DNA of 64,000 nucleotides from the NCBI GenBank assembly GCA_963580285.1, contig OY757015.1:133432029-133496028 (forward strand), written 5' to 3'. The notes under the pieces were generated by a model. It saw only the letters and a program-made list of their open reading frames with translations. It was not told where the DNA came from and made no database searches. The first letter of the stretch is position 1. Every line of letters starts with the position of its first letter. Made by a program: the position numbers and the translations under genes. Shown here in pieces: positions 33,341-44,600 of this stretch. This stretch comes from Lucinisca nassula. Lineage: Eukaryota > Mollusca > Bivalvia > Lucinida > Lucinidae.

Positions 33341-33603
33341 GGTCCCCGCCCATCGGGGCTTGAAGAAATAGATGGGCTGCATGATGCTTCCATACAGAGC
33401 TGAAACCAACCCGCACACTAGTACTGGAAAACCACTTAGAGGATCTAAGCCTGCCCAGGCAAAGCGGTGCAAGTCGGCACGTCCATGCTTATAAACCCTA
33501 TTGGTTTCATTGGGCGACAGGGCTCTCAATGTCAGGTAAAAGTCCCACAAAATTGGAAGCAATGTCCTTAAAATGTTAAACCTCAAATCAAACAAACAAA
33601 AAA
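33341..33603 (+). mobile_element. SINE family A
   Basis: Runs from CCCCGCCCATCGGGGCTTG to AAACCTCAAATCAAACAAAC. Imperfect target duplication TAGCCC(A/T)TAAACAAG on both sides. A short deletion removes the GAGATGTCATTTCATCT block. Confidence 0.8.
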
Positions 33604-33625
33604 ATAGCCCTTAAACAAGATTTTT

Positions 33626-34443
33626 TTATGCCCCCGCCATTCGAAGAATGGTGGAAAGGGCATATAGCGTTGCCCCTGTCCGTCTGTGCGTCCGTCCGTC
33701 TGTGTGTCCGAAACTTAAACGCAGTCAATAACTTCCTTATTTCTTGATGGATTTTAAAATTACTTTGCATAAATGTTAACCATCATGAGACGACGTGTCA
33801 CGTGCAAAACCCAGGTCCGTACCTCCAAGGTCAAGGTCATACTTAGAGGTCAAAGGTCAAAAAAAGGGTCCGAAACTTAAACGCAGTCAATAACTTTCTT
33901 ATTTCTGGATGGATTTTGAAATTACTTTGTAGAAATGTTAACCATCATGAGGCGATGTGTCACATGCAAAACCCAGGTCCGTACCTCCAAGGTCAAGGTC
34001 ATACTTAGAGGTCAAAGGTCAAAAAAGGGTCCGAAACTTAAACGCAGTCAATAACTTACTTATTTCTGGATGGATTTTGAAATTACTTTGAAGAAATGTT
34101 AACCATCATGAGACGATGTGTCACGTGCAAACCCAGATCCGAATCTCCAAGTTCAAGGTCATACTTAGAGGTCAAAGGTAAAAAAATGGTCCGAAACGCA
34201 GTCAATAACTTCCTTATCTCTGGATGGATTTTGAAATTACTTGGCAGAAATGTTGGCCATCATGAGACAATCTGCCTCACACCAAAACAAGGTCCTTACC
34301 TCCAAGGTCAAGGTCATACTTAGGGGTCACATGTGAAAAAAGGGTCCAAAACTTAAACACGGTCAATAACTTTCTATGGATGAATACGAACATAGAGATT
34401 TTTTTCAGGTGGGGGCATCCGTGTCCTATGGACGCATTTCTAG
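33626..34443 (+). mobile_element. Helitron-like element (TTATGCCCCC family), four tandem units
   Basis: Begins TTATGCCCCCGCCATTCGAA with hairpin CCATTCGAAGAATGG, then a (CGTCTGTC)n tract. Four units of about 170 bp follow, each with CCGAAACTTAAACGCAGTC (in most), TTCTGGATGGATTTTGAAAT and TCCAAGGTCAAGGTCATAC. The 3' hairpin GTGTCC-TAT-GGACGC (34421-34435) lies eight bases from the end at CTAG (34440-34443), followed by TTTT. Confidence 0.8.
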
Positions 34444-34472
34444 TTTTGTCATATGATGGTTGGGAAAAAATG

Positions 34473-34775
34473 TTTGTTTGTTTGATTTGATGTTTAACGT
34501 CCCCGTCAACACTGTAAAGGTCATTTTGGAGACGTTGCTTCCAATTTTGTGGGACATTTACCCGACATTGAGATGAAATGACATCTCAAGCACTGCCGCC
34601 CAATGAGACCAATAGGCCAAGTTTATAAGCATTGACGGTTTGACTCGCACCCCTTTGCCTGGGCAGGCTTAGATCCTCTAAGTGGTTTACCAGTACTCAT
34701 GTGCGGTTGTTTCAGCTCTGCATGAAAGCATCATGCATCCCATCTATTTCTTCAAGCCCCAATGGGCAGGGGTGT
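34473..34775 (-). mobile_element. SINE family A
   Basis: Flanked by GGGAAAAAATG (34462-34472) and GGGAAATAATG (34776-34786). Inserted about 20 bp past the end of the Helitron-like element. Confidence 0.85.
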
Positions 34776-34825
34776 GGGAAATAATGTAAATATAAGTAAT
34801 GTAAGTATAAGTCATAAAGGTAATT

Positions 34826-35190
34826 TATCATATGACGTGGCATCTGAGAGTGTAATAACGCCATGTATTATTTTCGATAATCCACTAGTGGATCAAATAT
34901 GCAATTTAGCTAGATACGTTCCGTAACGTTACATGTACAACGTCCTTAACGACGTTGCATTTACTAATGGCTGAATATTGACATTTTTGTAAACAATCGT
35001 CAATAAAATGCGTTTTAAATGTCATATGATAAATAGAATCTTGCATTTGTGTCCATGTATTATTGAATTTATTAAACTCGTTGAGGAAAAGGGATAAAAT
35101 GCTCGGCACAGCCTCGCATTTTATCCCTTTTCCTCAACTCGTTTAATAAATTGGATAATACATGAACACTCATGTAAGATCCTCTATTTA
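34826..35190. mobile_element. Palindromic MITE, full form
   Basis: Left part CATATGACGTGGCATCTGAG ... GATAATCCACTAGTGGATC; right part is a perfect hairpin TTTATTAAACTCGTTGAGGA with its complement around CTCGGCACAGCCTCG. This copy preserves the empty target site for the Helitron at 55062 (GAATTTA|TTAAAC at about 35071). Confidence 0.75.
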
Positions 35191-35649
35191 TTTAACAGGC
35201 ATTGAAGTATGAATAACGAGCTAAGTTTAAGTGCTGGACCCAAAGTTGTGCGCTCTTTGATGAACGTTGAATAAATTACATTCATTTAATAAATGAAAAG
35301 ATTAGTGTTATAAAGATGTTCATGTATAGTAACCCTTAAGACACTGAGAAAAACTTCATCTGAAAATGTTGTCAGCTTATGTCGTCTGCTGAATCTTCCT
35401 GCGAACTTTGAAAAAATATTTTTGCACACAGGCAAAGGAGCAGTCTGATCTAGGTCCACAGTGTTTGCAAAAAATGACTTTTAAGGTAACTTGCAGATGG
35501 CAAAGCAGACTGCAAAGCAGACGGCAATTGTCGAGATTGGCATATTTTGGGTTAACCATCTTCAGTATACCATTGTATTCCTCAGAATTCAAGGCTAAGC
35601 ATACAAATATATTGTTGCATGCTAATTAAATGTGTTTTTATCTTTTCAG

Positions 35650-35683
35650 CCTAAATACAGAACATACAATAACATTGATGGGG
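35650..35683 (+). CDS. DCLK: DCLK micro-exon d
   Basis: 34 nt between acceptor TATCTTTTCAG (ends 35649) and donor GTATGT (35684). It reads PKYRTYNNIDG plus one base. It enters in phase 0 and leaves in phase 1, which is exactly what is needed to connect exon c to exon e. Without it exon e would be read as Lys-Lys-stop. The short size means the call depends on this phase argument, splice sites and order rather than on homology. Exons c and d together add 114 nt (38 codons), so they could act as one optional cassette. Confidence 0.7.
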
Positions 35684-35887
35684 GTATGTACAAGGTTGCT
35701 TATTTTAGTTTGTTGTAGTTGTTTAGAAATGAAAGACTAAAACCTGATTCTAGCTTTTGTTTATTTAAAAAAGCAAAGAAACAAAGTGAGTATTTGTAAT
35801 TTAGTGAAAAGGCATCTATTTGGTATTTTGATAAACAAATGCTACTTTCTTAATAAATTAATTAATAACTTTCTTAATCTATATTCA

Positions 35888-36147
35888 TTATACCCCCGGC
35901 GTATGCCATGGGGGTATATAGTTTTTGTCTTTTCCGTCTGTCTGTCCGTAAACAATTATTTTGTGTCAAAGATATCTCAGGAACTGCTTCACATAGAAAC
36001 TTGAAATTTTGCACACATGATCAGTATGACTACTTGTATTGTGGGAAAGAAAATAAGGGCCAAGGGCTCAGGCCTTTTAGAGTTATTTCCCTTTGTAGTT
36101 CGGCACTGGCCGGGGGTATACGTGCCCCACTGGGCACTTTTGTCTAG
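35888..36147 (+). mobile_element. Short Helitron-like element (TTATACCCCC family)
   Basis: 260 bp from TTATACCCCCGGCGTATGCC to CTAG (36144-36147), between A and TT. The 3' hairpin GTGCCC-CACT-GGGCAC (36122-36137) is perfect and 10 bases from the end. Only one internal unit. Cleanest example of the architecture. Confidence 0.85.
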
Positions 36148-36215
36148 TTATGTTAGAACATGTTTTATTGGAAAACATAACAGCAACAACAGCAAATGTT
36201 CAGTCAAGTATAATA

Positions 36216-36486
36216 CAGTAAAATTCCTATATTAAGACCACTTTTGGTACTGTTCAAAAGTGGTCTTTAAAAGCACTTTTGAACAGTTTCAAAGGTGGTC
36301 TACCACTTTTGGGACTGTTCAAAAGTGGTCTTTAAGACCACTTTTGAACAGTCCCAAAGGTGGTCTCTGAAGAGAGGACACTGTATGCAGAAAGCACAAA
36401 GAAATAATAAATGCAACTCTCTAAATAAGATTTTAAAAGCAGAATTAGTCTCAATTTTTGGTGGTCTTAATAGCGGAATTTTACTG
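36216..36486. mobile_element. Tc1/mariner-type MITE, intact with duplicated inner hairpin
   Basis: CAGTAAAATTCCTATATTAA at left after TA; AATAGCGGAATTTTACTG at right. The inner TGTTCAAAAGTGGTCTTTAA hairpin occurs twice in a row (36250 and 36315). Confidence 0.8.
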
Positions 36487-36538
36487 TTTTTTTTTTGTAA
36501 CTGAAACCAGAGTAAACTGGTATTTTGTATTGAAATTT

Positions 36539-36745
36539 ATCATATGACGTCGCGTTTGAGAGTGTAATAATGCCATGTTATATTTCCGATAATCCACTCG
36601 TGGATTAAATATGCAAATTTGCTAGATACGTCCCGTAAAGTTACATGTACTACGTTCTTAACGACGTCGCGTTTACTAATGGCGGAAAATCGACATATTT
36701 GTAGAAAAATCGTGCATAAAATGCATTTTAATGTCATATGATAAT
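36539..36745. repeat. Palindromic MITE, left part only
   Basis: CATATGACGTCGCGTTTGAG to AATGTCATATGATAA; about 85% like the left half of 34826-35190, lacking its hairpin. Confidence 0.65.
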
Positions 36746-38480
36746 AGGGATTATCAACTAAATGATAATCCCATTTATTTGGTGTGAACAAATTGAATGG
36801 ACTGTCATTAATGTGTCATGATTGCAGCTTCAGGGTGGCTTGACCTCTCATTATTTAGGTTTAAACAATGTCTGATCGCAATTTCGATCTCGTCATCCAC
36901 CATGACAGTTGGTCCAGGTTACTGGACGCTTGCACCGTGTTTGTTATTCAGCAGTCAAGCGTCTTAAGGGCCAAACTATGGTTTGGCGTCTTGCGCATGC
37001 TCAGGGAAACCTTCCTTTTCCGTTTTCAAATCCAGCAAAAGAAAGTTGTATTTTTTAAGAGGAATCTAAAACTAAAAATCCAGCAAGAGAAAGTTGTCGG
37101 GACTCGGTTGAGATATATTTCATAATAAAAGAAGAAGAGGGTCTCCTTTAGCTATAATATAAGAATTTCCATTGGTTGACCTCGAACAACAATAATATTA
37201 TCGGTACTTTCGTTTTGCAACCGGAAATGATAAAATGCGTTAGTGACGAGGTACAACTAAATAGGGAAAAAGTGACAACTAAGACAGTTCACCGTTACGA
37301 AAATATTAGGAAAAGTGACACTACGGCAGCATAAAAATCGCCATTTTAATTGCAAAATATACATGGTTGACAATGGTGGCCCTGCGAGTTTTTGGTACCT
37401 TATAAAGCTTGGGAAAAAAATGTTATTATGGAAGATAAATAGTATGCAGCGAAGAAATTAAAGGGCTAAATATGATTTCGGATATAAGGACGGTCGGCAG
37501 GGAACTCTTCAGTAAAAAGAAACAAAGAACGGATATCTTTCCCGCCAGTTTCTCATTTGGTGGAGGTGAAAGCTTCGGTTTTTATTGCTAAAATTTGATC
37601 ATTTTTGAACAGTTTTAAAAGCAAAATCTTTGCCAGAGGTGTGGGACTGATTGAAAATATTTCTTGTGTACATTTGGTAAGGTCATATACCAGAATACCT
37701 TTGTTTGCACCTCCGAAAACGGCGGACCTCAGTGGAAGTGACTTCACGCCGACTGTCCTTATATATTTTGTACCACAGGGACGCCCGGTATCTGTTTATT
37801 TTGAGTGCAAATCTTGGGAATTTATCTGTAGATAGATTGTAGACAAGATGGTGGCCGATATTTACAAACTGACTGGGGAATTTCCACAAGGGTCATGACC
37901 TTTGGCACTCATTGTGTAACGCTAAATTAACTTAAAATACCATTTTTTAAGTAAATGCGCTTTTAGAATTTTCTTTATATTTTTTAAGGGATTATGCCTC
38001 GACTTTCGGGTATAATAGCGTCAGTTTGGGTTGTCAGAGTTAAACAGCGCAGGCATTGCGGGATAGCTTGACGGCTCGGCTGACCAGCTATGTTATTTTT
38101 AAATATGCAAATGACCATGTGTTTGTCAAATGTTAGTTTATTTATGAACACCAGACCTACTTTTGAGCCGGACATAGCCGCTTGAATCACAGGTGTGATA
38201 TACCGGTATTATCGATAGTAACCTGTCAATTAAACATATATTGGGAATTCAATGACCACAAACAATATATTTCTAAAGGTAATTTTATTAACTTTCAAAA
38301 CATATTTGAAGCCACAAACCTCATCTGATTCGATATGAGTCTGCCAATATCAAGCCAGACATTGTAAAAAAAAAAAAAAAAAAGTTAAAGCAGACAGAGT
38401 GGCTGGACCTTTTGACTCTTGTCCACTATAAACTCTGCACATATCACCATTAGGTCTTGTATATTATATTGTGCAAATGG
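36746..38480. other. Long DCLK intron, low repeat content
   Basis: About 1.7 kb with no recognised family except small hairpins (GGTCCAGGTTACTGGAC near 36911; GGCCAAACTATGGTTTGGC near 36969). Frames on both strands lack known domains. Could hold regulatory sequence; nothing specific can be shown. Confidence 0.3.
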
Positions 38481-40430
38481 TTCAAGCTTAAGGCTGTGGT
38501 TGCCTTTTGGTAAATTCCGATATAAAAGGAAAATTTGGGCTATTACCCGTCTTTCCTTTAGACTCTGATCAGCTCAGATTCAAGCTTGACGGGAAGTTTT
38601 ATTTTGTTTAAGCAATGCCATTTGGTTGCAGCATAGCACGCCAGACTTTCGAGACTGTCGCTACTTTTTTGGAATTCTGGGTAGCTAGACATGTTTCTGA
38701 GGGACGATTCATATGTTATCTTGAAAGTTTCCTGCTTGGTACTAGGGAGTCCATTTTGTGGGCAATTTATAAATGCTACATGTGGTTTATCAAAGATACA
38801 CTGTCACCTTCGCATCACAGCAGATATGAAGGAATTTGAACTTTGGGTACAATTTTTCAAAAAAAAAAAAAAAAAAAAAATTATGGTATTTCCGTTTCTC
38901 ATGACCGGTTCTGGATGTCAAATGAGGTCTTACAGCACTGCACCATTCGTGCAAGGGGTTTGAACTCGGTTTTGGTGCCTACTTTGTAGGTAATGAGATA
39001 AGACCAGTGGTCCAGTGGATAATTTTTCCATCTTTGGAGCATCTTCTGTTATTTATTTTTGATATATATATAAAAAAAAAAAAAAAAACAGTAGTGTACT
39101 GGGAACTGCACCCTGCAGTACACCTCATTCTATTCAAAATTACAGACCAACCTTACCAAGTCACGGAAGGCAATGTTAATCGAGATATTTCCATGATATA
39201 TTAAAAATGTAGAGTGCCGTGCACTGAACCTTGCAGTACACAACATTCTTTTCAAATCTACGGATCAACCTTACCACTCACGGAGGGTAATGTTTAATGA
39301 GATATTTCCATTTATGTATTTATTTATTTATTTATTTTAATTTATGCATTTATTAAAATGTAGAGTACTGAGCACTGCACCTTGCAGTACACCACATTCT
39401 AATCACACATACCCACTCACGCAGGGTAATGTTGGATGAGATAGTTCTAATCGGATAAATAAACTGGATAAATATATACTTCATCTTTAGAATTAGTTGA
39501 GACATAACTGCCCTCCAACAATATCATGCATCCCACTTGCAATCAATGCATCTATATGTTGCCTTGATTGTCAAACAATATATGATGTGGAAGCCTGATG
39601 GTAGTCTAGACTTCTTTTGCCTCCGGAATGGCCATTCATTAAAGCACTGTCAGCTCAGTGGCATTCTTGTGACAGCTGTAGAAAATAAACTCGGACTTCC
39701 AAAGCAACTTTATGCTGCACATTCCTTTAGAATTGGAAGGGCTATTAATTTGGCAGCTAAGGGTATTCTAGTATAGCCATAAAAGAAATTGGTTGATGGA
39801 AAACTGGGGCGGTAACATGGTACATACGTTTTAAATTGTCTGTTACAGATATATTGCTTATCGGTGATTCCCTGGTTTCACACCTTGCTGACAGTGTATC
39901 AGCTCTCAGACCTCCAGCTAATGCAGTGATTGTTAGCTAAAATTTTTATTAGGGTAAAGCGGTGCACTGGGATCACTACGACACCGAGCTCCAATGGTTG
40001 CTGCAGTTTCATTCAACCCTTGTGATGATAATTATTCACCTCGGGGGCAACAACCTTGTTGAGTGGTCCCAAGGCAAACTTCTTAAAGACTTTTAAAAGC
40101 TAATTTGCATACATGGCTTCAATCTATCCCGAAGCCCAAACGGTATGATCAGACATCCTCCCTAATTGTCAGTCGTGGCTGGGGGCGGACAACACTCATG
40201 AAGGGCTTAAAAAGCTGGATCAAAGGAGGCGTATAAACCAATCGGGTAGACAGCCTGCTTTAAATGTAGTGATCGAACAATCAATTATGTGCTCGATTTC
40301 AATACAACAGGGCTATTTAAGACGGATAGGGTTCATCTCACTGCTGTGGGCAATATCATATTTTTGAATACATTTGAGGAAGTAGTCAATCAATTTGTTA
40401 CAGACCCTTCTTCCCAAATGTAAAATCCTA
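38480..40430 (+). pseudogene. DIRS/Ngaro-like retroelement remnant (RT, tyrosine recombinase, SGNH)
   Basis: RT pieces: DSDQLRFKLDGKFYF then MPFGCSIARQTFE and a degenerate ICYLESFLLG where DIRS RTs have a Y-(L/V)-DD-F block (about 38555-38735), so the catalytic Asp pair is lost. Tyrosine recombinase C-terminal piece (39537-39776) has AAHSFRIGRAINLAAKG, the H-x-x-R box. Then an SGNH-hydrolase-like stretch starting LLIGDSLVSHLADSV (about 39850) and ending DRVHLTAVGNIIFLNTFEE (about 40330), the Asp/His block. Multiple stops and a 39085-39450 tandem repeat between RT and recombinase show decay. No split direct repeats could be delimited. Confidence 0.75.
39085..39450. repeat. Three-unit tandem repeat
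   Basis: Units carry GTAGTGTACTGGGAACTGCA / GTAGAGTGCCGTGCACTGAA / GTAGAGTACTGAGCACTGCA and CACGGAGGGTAATGTT, spaced about 120-150 bp, with a TATT microsatellite in the second spacer. Confidence 0.7.
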
Positions 40431-40611
40431 ATATGTAGTTAGAATAACAGGACAAGATTAAAAAGGCTATATTCATAAAAATGTTGACTTGCTGAATTGG
40501 GGGACAAATTTATGTGGGGCATCATAAATTTGCTGTGGCGGAATTCAGCATTCGATAGGGGGGGACACTTTGCTTAGACAGCTGTTTAGTTGTAATGAAA
40601 CTTTACGCCTT

Positions 40612-40860
40612 GAGCCTAGATTCCAAATACTGGTTGCTGGGAGCAAGGCTGAAGTTTGTTTCTTTCAGGACTTCTGCTTGGACTGGGTGGCATCTCCTTC
40701 ATGGAAGTGGTTCGCCATACCCTGAAGATTTGTTCTTGAGCCTAGATTCCGGGTACTGGTTGCTGGGAGCAGAGCTAAGGCTTGTTTCTTTCAGAACTTC
40801 TTGAACTGGGTGGCGTCTCCTTCATGGAAATGGTTCGCCATAGCCTGAGGATGTGTTCCC
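40612..40860. repeat. 126-bp tandem duplication
   Basis: GAGCCTAGATTCC recurs at 40612 and 40738; units share ACTGGTTGCTGGGAGCA and TCCTTCATGGAA, with about 10% difference. Confidence 0.8.
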
Positions 40861-41024
40861 CCCAGGGTCATACTAAAAAAATTTCTAAATTGCAAGTCAT
40901 AAGTAAGGTTCGCACGTGCAGCCGGGGCTATTTGAATATATGTAATATGGGATGGATTACATGGTATGCATTGCATAATGCAGAAGATGGTATGGAATGC
41001 GTGTCATGGAATGCATTTTGGAGT

Positions 41025-41666
41025 GCACATTACGGAGTGCTCACTGTCAAGATTAGTTGGAGTGCATAAATTGGAGTGCACAAGAGTTGGGATAGAGTGG
41101 AGCGTACAAATAGGATGTGCGCAATATCTGGATTGTTACATAATTTGGAGCGTACAGTCAGGATGTGCGCAATATTTAGAATGCTAAAAAATTGTAAAGC
41201 ATACAAACAAGATGTATGCAATATTTGGAATACTTGGAGCGTACAAATAGGATGTGCGCAATATTTGGATTGTTACAAAATTTGGAGCGTACAAACAGGA
41301 TGTGCGCAATATTTGGAATGTTAAAAAATTGTGGAGCGTACAAACAGGATGTACGCAATATTTGGAATACTCTGTTACAAAATTTGGAGCGTACTATAGG
41401 AAGTGCGCAATTTTGGAATGTTACAAAATCTTGGAGCACACATTTGGAGTGTGCGCATATTTTGGAATACTCAAAATTCAGAATTGGACTGCACAATATT
41501 TTGAGTGCAAACAAATTAATAATTTGGTGCCCGTTTTCGTGCGAGCAAGGTTAGATGCTGTCACTGCGTCCCCCCTTCGACCTGAATCTACTCGGTGTCC
41601 AAATACTGCCATATATTGTAGAGATTGAAAGTAAGACAATAAAACGCACTATTGAAATAATGTTTT
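41025..41666 (+). repeat. 642-bp dispersed repeat, copy 1, with internal ~45-60-bp tandem array
   Basis: Matches 54301-54942 at a constant offset of 13276 with one substitution seen (A at 41602, T at 54878). The body is seven or so units around TTGGAGCGTACAAACAGGAT and GTGCGCAATATTTGGAA. AATAAAACGCACTATTGAAA near the end could be a poly(A) signal. Frames on both strands are by-products of the tandem repeat. Confidence 0.9.
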
Positions 41667-44600
41667 TTTTTTTTTTTTTTTGAGCCACCAAATGGTAGGC
41701 CCGTTTATTCTCCCCGTAACATGATATACAGAGGGTCGGGGAGGACCATCCCTCTGCATATCTTACAAAAAGTAAAGCACAGTGTTTATCTTCTTTCTCA
41801 CCGCTCTCATACTATAACGTATATTTTTATGCAGATATTTGCAGATAATTTAGGCAGTGATGTTCTGCATTAATACTTTAAACATCTACACTAATAAGTT
41901 TCCGGGGAGATTTTTGGAAAGATGACAGAGAAAGGTGTAAAGTTATTAGATACGGAAGTTGAGTATGTGATGAGGGTTTGACCAGGCTCACGGCTTATTT
42001 TGATTCTATAATGCTTTTGTTCTGCAGTATTATTCTAGCAGTTTATGAAATTTTTCCCATTTTGTAACAAACATGTCATACTTTTCTTCACACACAGCTG
42101 CCTGTTTTACTGTTTGATACAAGAGCATAAGTCGATATTTTAATGCTGTTTTGTTCAAACTACTATTGCTACATCTGCAATAATAGATGTAATATTTGAT
42201 TTCCATGATAACAAGTTCTTTTATTTCATTTCCTTTCTTACTGTTTAGGTTAAACAGGAATGAGTTTTCTTCAAAACTCATGTGTATATTCTCTTGGTTA
42301 AACCAAGTTTTAACTTCGTTTAAAAAACTTTGAACTTTTTCACAACTCTAAAGCAGGTGGTCAATAGTTTCTTCTGCGTTGGAACAAAATGTACATTTTG
42401 GATCTGAGGATACTTTAATTTTACATAGAAAATTGTTCGTTGCCAGTATTTTATGATTTATTCTGGTTTGAAACCACTGCATTGTACTGTCTTTAGTAAT
42501 TATAAATGGTGTAAGGAATATATTCTGCCACTGGTTATCTTTGAAATTATATTTTTTGTTCCATGAAACTTTACCACTAGGAATGTCATTATTTCTATTT
42601 AATAGACTATACATACATTGTGCACCCTTCTTATTTTTTAAATATATTTGCAAAGGATAGGGTAAAAAGGGGTTTTCTATTTGCATATTTTCATTTTCCA
42701 AATTAAGTTTTTTCTTCCATTCACAGACAGATCTTACTAGACCTGAATATTGCAGAAAATTAATATTGACGTTGTATATATCCTTTAGTTCATGATAAGT
42801 ATAGAAATTCCCATTTTGATTAGTGATATCATTGATAAACTTAATTCCTTTTTCTATACAGGATTTATTATGTACCGTCTTGTTACCAATTTTTATATTC
42901 TCATTAAAAAATAATGGGCTGGACTGAAACTGATATATTTCTTTTGGACTATTTTTGACTGCGACAGTTATGTGTGCTTAAAAAACATCTATCCAAAATT
43001 TGTTCTTTATCACTGGCAAAACTTTTTCTGTGATATAAGCAGTGCCGAAGTGAAGAGCACTTTGAATATTAACCTTAGTTTGTAGTATAACACTCCAAAG
43101 ACTATTGTCAGTCACTAACTTTCTTAGCCATGTTGTTTTTAAAGCTGAAATAAAAGCATTAATATTTGTCATTTTTAAGCCTCCATCACAATAATCTTGG
43201 GACAAGACTGTCTTTTTAATTCTACTATTACCTTCCCATATAAAGTTATAAAATATATCGTTTATTTCTTTCATTGTTTTTTCATCTGGGTTCGGAATCG
43301 ATAGGAAAAGATGGTTCATACTTGGAAGCAGAAGTGACTTTATGACAGTAATCTTTCCAATAGGAGTAAGATTTCTGCGTTTCCAATAGTTGATCTTTGT
43401 TTTTATACCAGATATTTTTTCATTGAAATTCAGACTCAACATTTTATCTAAATTTGTATCGAATGTTATTCCCAATAATTTGAATCGACTTATTCCCCAA
43501 TTTAGTTTCCACCTGGTCTTGATTGCTGCTGTACTGAATTTCTTAGAACCTATCCATACTACATGAGTTTTGAAAAAATTAACTTTGAGGCCTGACACGT
43601 GTGCGTATCTTTCAAGTTCAGCTAATGTTTCATTCAAAGAATCCTCAGAACCATCTAATATAACTGTTGTATCATCAGCATATTGTGTTAGTATAAAGTC
43701 ATTATTATTTATTTTTATACCATTAATTTTGTCATTCATTCTTATTTTGATTGCTAGAATTTCTGCACAGAGTATGAATACATATGGTGAGATTGGATCT
43801 CCTTGTTTACAGCCCCGTTCTATGTTGAAAAAGGAAGATAGGTTGCCACCTTGATTAATGGCTACTTGAGTATTTTTGTAGAAAGTTGATATCCACTGCA
43901 TAATCGAAGGACCAAAATTAAAAGCATTTAATACTTTATACATAAATGTCCATGATAACGAATCAAATGCTTTCTCAAAGTCTATAAGGAGGAGTAACCC
44001 TGGAATATTATTTTCTTCAGTATACTGCATTATGTCATAAACTAATCTTGTGTTCTCTCCTATATACCTACCTGATATGAATCCACTTTGATCCTTGTTA
44101 ATTAATTTATTCAAAACTTGTTTTAATCTATTTGCTATTGATGCAGAAGCGAGCTTGTATATAGTGTTCAGTAGACATATGGGCCTATAATTTGTTAATT
44201 TTTGCCTTGATTTATTTTCTTTTGGTATAAGAGTTATAATACCCTGTTTTTGGACAAGTGATAGTTCCCCCATTCTATAGCTGTAATTAATAGATCTGAG
44301 TACAAATGTCCCTATCTTTTTCCAAAAAACTTTAAAAAATTCACAGGAAAACCCATCCGTTCCAGGGCTTTTATTATTTTTCATGTTATTTAATGCTAAA
44401 CTTAGTTCCATCAAGGTAAGCTCACCTTCCAGTTGGTTTGATTCATTGTCAGTAAGTGTTGGTACATTCACATTTTTTAAGTATTCATTTAAATCAATTT
44501 CTGCCAAAGGGTCATCTTTATTACTGTAGAGGCTTCTGTAGTACTTTTCAGATGCCTTTAAAATCTTGTGTTGATCTGTTATTATTTGCCCATCCTCTGT

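Noticed and set aside
36868..37125. 85-residue + frame as a gene
   Set aside because: Contains local hairpins and low-complexity Gln/Lys/Val text; no recognisable domain or signals.
41030..41628. Overlapping frames on both strands repeated at 54306-54904
   Set aside because: Open frames on both strands result from a tandem repeat lacking stops; composition (repeated Cys/Asn/Ile words) is not protein-like.
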